Part shown: piece after piece, positions 24,512-27,957 of the stretch | Layout of the letters: each line of letters opens with the position of its first letter | How positions within the stretch are numbered: position 1 is the first letter of the stretch | NCBI GenBank assembly: GCA_025935235.1 | Contig: JAICVT010000004.1 | Span: 1 to 27,957 of the forward strand | Origin: Ktedonobacterales bacterium | Lineage (GTDB): Bacteria; Chloroflexota; Ktedonobacteria; Ktedonobacterales; JADMIN01 | Length of the DNA: 27,957 bases | Direction of reading: 5' to 3' | Notes under the pieces: model-generated | Databases searched by the model: none | The model's input: the letters and a program-made list of their open reading frames with translations, nothing else | Told to the model about the DNA's origin: nothing | Made by a program: the position numbers and the translations under genes

Positions 24512-24826
24512 AACTGCCTCGTCATTCTGTGCAGTTCGCACAGTGACTCCTACGCTGTCCTGCGTGTGTTGTCGCACATCGTCGCGCCGTCGCGCCTGAA
24601 CCTAGTACCACCGGGGCCACCGGAGTTGCGGCCCTTGGCGGCGGCTCGTGACGCGGGTGGCGTGCTATAATCCGCCAGTGGCGCGGTATGCGAGCAATCG
24701 CCCTGATGAGCGCACGCCAGCGACGCCGTGACGCCCACTGGCGCCCACGCCGCCGCCGAGATGGCGCCACGAGCGTACACGCCAGGCGGGCAATGTCTGG
24801 CGCCGCCACAGAGGAGCGCACTTCAC
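24512..24826. other. Divergent intergenic region, 315 bp
   Basis: No gene is supported. It separates the kinase gene (minus) from the acyl-CoA dehydrogenase gene (plus) and holds the extended -10 promoter of the latter at 24663-24671. CTGTGC (24527-24532) and GCACAG (24538-24543) form an inverted repeat beside the kinase start. I could not find a convincing minus-strand promoter for the kinase. Confidence 0.45.
24663..24671 (+). promoter_or_regulatory. Extended -10 promoter of the acyl-CoA dehydrogenase gene
   Basis: TGCTATAAT is a perfect TGn extension plus a consensus TATAAT in a very GC-rich region. No -35 match is found at 16-18 bp. The predicted start is near 24678, leaving a leader of about 150 nt. 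Confidence 0.55.
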
Positions 24827-25969
24827 ATGGACTTCACGCTCAACGACGAGCAGACCATGATTCGCGATATGTGCCGTGAGTTCGCCGAAGAAGAGATCAA
24901 GCCACGCGCCGAAGAGATGGATCGCACGGCGGAATTCCCCGTTGACATCATCCGCAAGATGGCCAGCCTCGGCCTGCTGGGACTACCAATTCCCGAAGCA
25001 TATGGTGGCGCGGGCGCCGACTATCTGAGCTATTGTCTCGCGCTGGAGGAGATCGGGCGCGGCGATGCCTCGGTAGGCATCACGCTGGAGGCTCACACCT
25101 CGCTCGGTTCGATGCCCTTCTACCTGTTTGGCAGCGAGGAGCAGAAGCAGCGCTATCTGACCCCGCTGGCGCGTGGCGAGCAGCTCTGGTCCTTCGGGCT
25201 GACCGAGCCGAACGCTGGCTCTGACTCCGGCGGGACCGAGACGCATGCCGAGCGCGAGGGCGATGTCTGGCGCATCAACGGCGCGAAGGCCTTCATCACC
25301 AACGCCGGCACCGAGATGAGCGGCGGCGTGACGATCACCGCTGTTACTGGCAAGACCGCTGACGGCCACAAGGCCATCACCAACTTCATTGTGCCAAAAG
25401 GCACGCCTGGTTATCACATCGGCGCCGCCTATCATAAGATGGGATGGAAGGCCTCCGATACGCGACCGCTGACCTTCGAGGATTGCATGATCCCAGATGA
25501 GCAACGGCTGGGTGATGTTGGCGACGGCTTCCGCCAGTTCATGCTGATTCTGGATGGTGGGCGGGTCGCCATCGCGGCGCTCAATGTCGGGCTGGCGCAG
25601 GCGTGCTACGACGAGGCCAGACGCTACTCCAGCGAGCGCAGGCAGTTTGGGCGACCGATTGGCGCGTTCCAGGCGATCCAATTCAAGCTAGCCGATATGG
25701 CTATGGAGATTGAGCTGTCGCGTTTAATGTATTACAAGGCCGCGTGGCTCCATATGCAGGGTCAACCCTTCTCGAAGGAAGCCTCGATGGCGAAGCTGTT
25801 CTCATCCGAGACGGCCAAGCGCTGCGCGGACCAGGCTGTGCAGATTCACGGCGGCTATGGATTTATGGACGAGTACCCTGTCTCGCGCTTCTGGCGCAAC
25901 GTCAAGGTCCATGAGATCGGCGAAGGCACGAGCGAGGTGCAGCGGCAGATCATTGCCAAGCATCTGTAG
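24827..25969 (+). CDS. Acyl-CoA dehydrogenase
   Basis: This FAD enzyme makes the alpha-beta double bond in an acyl-CoA and passes electrons to electron transfer flavoprotein. The 380-residue product is of standard length. It has the N-terminal helical domain (DFTLNDEQTMIRDMCREFAEEEI) and LPIPEAYGGAGADYLSY. The FAD/substrate motif WSFGLTEPNAGSDSGG (about 121-136) is present. RINGAKAFITNAGTEMSGG, RRQFGRPIGAFQAIQFKLADMA and QIHGGYGFMDEYPVSRFWRNVKVHEIGEGTSEVQR follow. The Glu in GEGT (E366) sits where the catalytic base lies in short- and medium-chain enzymes. Chain-length preference cannot be read; it looks like the butyryl/short-chain group. An upstream in-frame ATG at 24728 adds a low-complexity leader unlike the family. 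The ATG at 24827 has GAGGAG about 10 nt before it. No thiolase, ETF or crotonase gene is adjacent. Confidence 0.95.
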   Translation: MDFTLNDEQTMIRDMCREFAEEEIKPRAEEMDRTAEFPVDIIRKMASLGLLGLPIPEAYGGAGADYLSYCLALEEIGRGDASVGITLEAHTSLGSMPFYLFGSEEQKQRYLTPLARGEQLWSFGLTEPNAGSDSGGTETHAEREGDVWRINGAKAFITNAGTEMSGGVTITAVTGKTADGHKAITNFIVPKGTPGYHIGAAYHKMGWKASDTRPLTFEDCMIPDEQRLGDVGDGFRQFMLILDGGRVAIAALNVGLAQACYDEARRYSSERRQFGRPIGAFQAIQFKLADMAMEIELSRLMYYKAAWLHMQGQPFSKEASMAKLFSSETAKRCADQAVQIHGGYGFMDEYPVSRFWRNVKVHEIGEGTSEVQRQIIAKHL

Positions 25970-26075
25970 ACCCTCAGGGCCGCTCAACTTCATTAACATC
26001 TCGCATCTCTCGTCCAGGCGCTGGCCTCGACGCGGAGTCTCGGGCGGCGGGGCCAGGGGAATGGTGGAGCGACGC

Positions 26076-27062
26076 ATGCGGACAGTAACGCGAACCGGCG
26101 TGATCCTGAGTGTCGTGGCGGCGCTGGCGCTCTACGGGCTGCAACTGGCCGCTGGATTAGTGGTCACGCTGGGGGTCATCGCGGTCGGTCTGATCGCGGG
26201 GCTGTGCGTCGCCAAGTGGCTCCAGCGCGACTGGTATGGCCGCCAGCTCGACGCGGGCGCGCGCGCCGGAGCGATCGCCTGCGGGGTTGCGGGCCTTGCC
26301 TCGCTGCTCTATCTGCTGGGGCAGGGTCCGCGCACGACCGCCGAGTTGGCCGCGCGCTCGCACCTGGGCGGCGTCTCGCTGGGCTGGCTCGTCGAGGCGC
26401 TCAGCCCGCTAGGTACGGCGGGCGCGGATGTCGTCAGCTCGATCATGGCGACGCTGCTGGGCGTGCTGCTGGCCGCGCTGACAGCGCTCGTCTTCGGCTG
26501 GGGCAAGGATAAACGCTCGCAGCGTGTCATCGCGCAGGCGCGGCTGGCGGCGCAGTCGCAGCAGCACGGCGAGATGGGCGCGCAGGTGACGCCGAGCGGC
26601 GGTCGCCCGGCCTCGCCTTCCGTGCGGCTCTTCGGGCGCACCGATGGCATGGGCGGTCTGCTCAGTGGCCCCAGCCTGCGACGAACCGCTGGCCCGGAGA
26701 TCCGCGAGGATGTCGTGGAGGCGCCACTGGCCTTCGACTCGTGGGATGACGCCAACGCGACCAGCCAAAAGGCCAGACAGCAGGCCACTCTCCAGACACC
26801 CGCCGCCAGCGCCTCAAGCGCCGCCAGCGCAAAGCCGCCGAAGTCACGCCGCAACTCAAACGCACGCTCGACCGGCGACGCCATCACGGCTGAAGAGCGC
26901 TCGGCGCTGCTGGCCTGGGAGAAGGCGCTCGCCGATGGCTCGCAACCCGGCGCCGCCAAGGCCCAGCCACGCGCGCCCAAGCATTCCGAGTTCCTCACCG
27001 AGCCAGGCGTCGCCCCTCGACGCAATCGCAAGAAGCAGAACACACGCGACTGGCTGTGCTAG
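26076..27062 (+). CDS. Multi-pass membrane protein with a disordered C-terminal tail, function unknown
   Basis: I recognise no family. The 328-residue product has four hydrophobic segments, about 8-24, 26-47, 64-82 and 118-141. The first two form a tight hairpin, and they are followed by basic residues (KWLQRDWYGRQ, KDKRSQR). The remaining ~185 residues are polar and rich in Ala, Ser, Arg and Pro with no clear fold. Short acidic and aromatic patches (EAPLAFDSWDD, EERSALLAWEKAL) might be binding motifs. The protein ends in a basic patch and DWLC. The positive-inside rule suggests the tail is cytosolic. Open frame extends upstream into the acyl-CoA dehydrogenase gene, but the ATG at 26076 is chosen because GGAG lies 6 nt before it. 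A closer ATG at 26061 has its purine run too near. It is followed by a hairpin with a T-run. Confidence 0.75.
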   Translation: MRTVTRTGVILSVVAALALYGLQLAAGLVVTLGVIAVGLIAGLCVAKWLQRDWYGRQLDAGARAGAIACGVAGLASLLYLLGQGPRTTAELAARSHLGGVSLGWLVEALSPLGTAGADVVSSIMATLLGVLLAALTALVFGWGKDKRSQRVIAQARLAAQSQQHGEMGAQVTPSGGRPASPSVRLFGRTDGMGGLLSGPSLRRTAGPEIREDVVEAPLAFDSWDDANATSQKARQQATLQTPAASASSAASAKPPKSRRNSNARSTGDAITAEERSALLAWEKALADGSQPGAAKAQPRAPKHSEFLTEPGVAPRRNRKKQNTRDWLC

Positions 27063-27067
27063 CGCCG

Positions 27068-27110
27068 CCACCCCGACCCCTCCCCCGCCTGACGGCTGGA
27101 GAGGGGTTTT
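27068..27110 (+). terminator. CT-rich palindromic repeat, copy F, with T-run (probable terminator)
   Basis: CCCCTC (27077-27082) pairs with GAGGGG (27101-27106), with an inner GCC-TGAC-GGC stem, and is followed directly by TTTT. It begins six bases after the stop of the membrane protein gene. The end GAGAGGGGTTTTCGC resembles copy C. Confidence 0.6.
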
Positions 27111-27192
27111 CGCTTGCCGTGCTGGGCAAGACGCCACCTGGCGACATCCTGATCGAGGCCGGAATGTTCGCGCCCGTCGCGAAACGCAGCGT

Positions 27193-27225
27193 GGCTCCCC
27201 GCTCCCGCAACGCGGGGGAGGGGCT
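27193..27225. repeat. CT-rich palindromic repeat, copy G
   Basis: GGCTCCCCGCTCCCGC, a 3-nt loop (AAC) and GCGGGGGAGGGGCT form an imperfect stem. It is the shortest member of the family and lies about 90 bp from copy F, as D lies near E and B near C. Confidence 0.6.
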
Positions 27226-27269
27226 ATGGTGGGGCGCATCAGGCTGCCCGCCCAGACGCGACAGTAGAA

Positions 27270-27302
27270 ACGCGCAGCGATGGGGATAGACACGCGCAGC
27301 GA
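27270..27302 (+). promoter_or_regulatory. Direct repeat of 11 bp at 22-bp spacing upstream of the last gene
   Basis: ACGCGCAGCGA occurs at 27270-27280 and again, identical, at 27292-27302. The centre-to-centre distance of 22 bp is two helical turns, so both would face the same side of DNA. The second copy ends 8 bp before a TACAAT -10 hexamer at 27311-27316, where no -35 match is seen. This is how an activator-dependent promoter is often built. Confidence 0.4.
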
Positions 27303-27310
27303 AGGAAGAG

Positions 27311-27316
27311 TACAAT
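27311..27316 (+). promoter_or_regulatory. Candidate -10 of the last gene
   Basis: TACAAT is placed 42 bp before the ATG at 27358. The -35 region does not match consensus and is occupied by the direct repeat. Confidence 0.35.
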
Positions 27317-27357
27317 ATGTGAGACTACGGGGCGTGCGCCCTGCGAAAGGAGTACCC

Positions 27358-27957
27358 ATGCGCGTTCTCTCAGGCCCCCCTCGCTACTTCTTCCTGCGGC
27401 GAGCGCGTGGCGTCCGCGAGGAAGTGGCCCACTGGCCACCAGAGACCAAGTCGCCCGAGCCGCCAGAAAACCTGGTCTGTGTGGCTGTGCGCCTGCTTCC
27501 TGATGAGGGCGTGTGGCGCGCGGAGCCAGTCGAGAACGAGGCCGACCTGCGCACCGAGGTCGAAGGCGCCTTCGTGCTGACGCGCGACACCAGTTTTGGC
27601 CTGGCCCGCGAGGCCCGCAGCGACGCGACACTGGCGCTGCTGGGCGTGCGCGTGGCGCTGGTGGATGGCGCTGAGTACGCCACGCATCTGGTGGCGCGCG
27701 CCGTCAGCGGCATCTCGATGGTGGGGCGCTCCACCCCGCTTGTATTGCCGATCAGCGCGATGATCCTGGGGGCCTATGTCGAGCGCGGCGCACGCGCCGA
27801 GGCCGAGCTGGACCTGCGCATGACGCCGACCCAGGTGGCCTCATCCCCCGTCTACCTGAGCGATCCGCAGATCGAGCGCCATGTCGGGTTGGCCCTCGAC
27901 CAGGCCATCCTCTCTCCGGTCGCGCGCCACGCCATCACCTATGAGATTCTGGCCGGA
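27358..27957 (+). CDS. Protein of unknown function, partial (C-terminus beyond right edge)
   Basis: The frame is open from the ATG at 27358 to the edge, 200 codons. AAAGGAG stands 6 nt before the ATG, one of the best ribosome sites in the window. The protein starts MRVLSGPPRYFFLRRARGV and then alternates short beta-like stretches (ENLVCVAVRLLPDEGVWRAE, VEGAFVLTRDTSFGLAREA) with a hydrophobic, possibly buried run (GRSTPLVLPISAMILGAYVERG). I recognise no domain, catalytic motif, signal peptide or clear membrane segment. Codon use matches its neighbours, so it is a real gene. It appears to start a new transcription unit after copies F and G of the hairpin repeat. Confidence 0.75.
   Translation, partial: MRVLSGPPRYFFLRRARGVREEVAHWPPETKSPEPPENLVCVAVRLLPDEGVWRAEPVENEADLRTEVEGAFVLTRDTSFGLAREARSDATLALLGVRVALVDGAEYATHLVARAVSGISMVGRSTPLVLPISAMILGAYVERGARAEAELDLRMTPTQVASSPVYLSDPQIERHVGLALDQAILSPVARHAITYEILAG

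Noticed and set aside
19023..27225. CRISPR array suggested by repeated CT-rich elements
   Set aside because: The copies are few, widely scattered, variable and lack regular spacers or cas genes.

Overview
The window is GC-rich bacterial chromosome with tightly packed genes of even, strongly GC3-biased codon use. I see no rRNA, tRNA, IS element, integrase, phage gene or CRISPR array. The gene content is a housekeeping-plus-envelope mix: UvrB, a COG1313 radical SAM protein, menaquinone genes, an ABC-dependent polysaccharide locus, and a sigma-54 two-component system. Together with abundant CT-rich intergenic hairpins, this most resembles a high-GC Chloroflexota, possibly Ktedonobacteria-like. 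That placement is an inference and is not proven here.

Layout. (1) 1-453, minus: N-terminal part of a class I methyltransferase running off the left edge. (2) 851-5443, plus: a small membrane-anchored unknown, uvrB, a HicB-like N-terminal domain protein and a PflX-like radical SAM protein. A 135-bp palindrome follows, then a convergent NTF2/SnoaL-like gene (5676-6074, minus). (3) 6433-9150, plus: a long-chain polyprenyl diphosphate synthase and a MenG/UbiE methyltransferase, which fit menaquinone side-chain synthesis and final methylation, followed by a CPBP-family membrane protease. (4) 9420-21317, plus: a surface polysaccharide locus with a good promoter at 9234-9262. It encodes the exporter pair Wzm/Wzt, a multidomain glycosyltransferase, RmlA (long form), RmlB, RmlD, a GalE-like epimerase, a TuaH-like GT-B glycosyltransferase, UDP-GlcNAc 2-epimerase and a GT2 glycosyltransferase. 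RmlC is missing from the window. (5) 21454-24511, minus: a cytosolic REC-histidine kinase and an NtrC-type sigma-54 activator. A near-consensus -24/-12 site lies upstream of the activator gene. (6) 24827-27062, plus: an acyl-CoA dehydrogenase and an unknown multi-pass membrane protein. (7) 27358 to the right edge, plus: an unknown protein whose promoter region carries an 11-bp direct repeat at 22-bp spacing.

How the genes fit together. Block 4 reads as one pathway. Nucleotide sugars (dTDP-deoxyhexose, a 4-epimerised UDP-sugar, UDP-ManNAc) are made and assembled by three glycosyltransferases, and the glycan is exported through Wzm/Wzt. Close spacing, overlapping start/stop codons (wzm/wzt, wzt/small ORF/GT, wecB/GT2) and common orientation support co-transcription. 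A 346-bp gap with two inverted hairpin repeats separates wecB-GT2 from the rest. Block 5 is a self-contained regulatory pair whose targets are not visible here.

I did not find a clearly new multi-gene defence or metabolic system. The least ordinary signals are the sigma-54 site with its structured leader, the small ORF coupling wzt to the glycosyltransferase, the dispersed hairpin repeats and the long palindrome.
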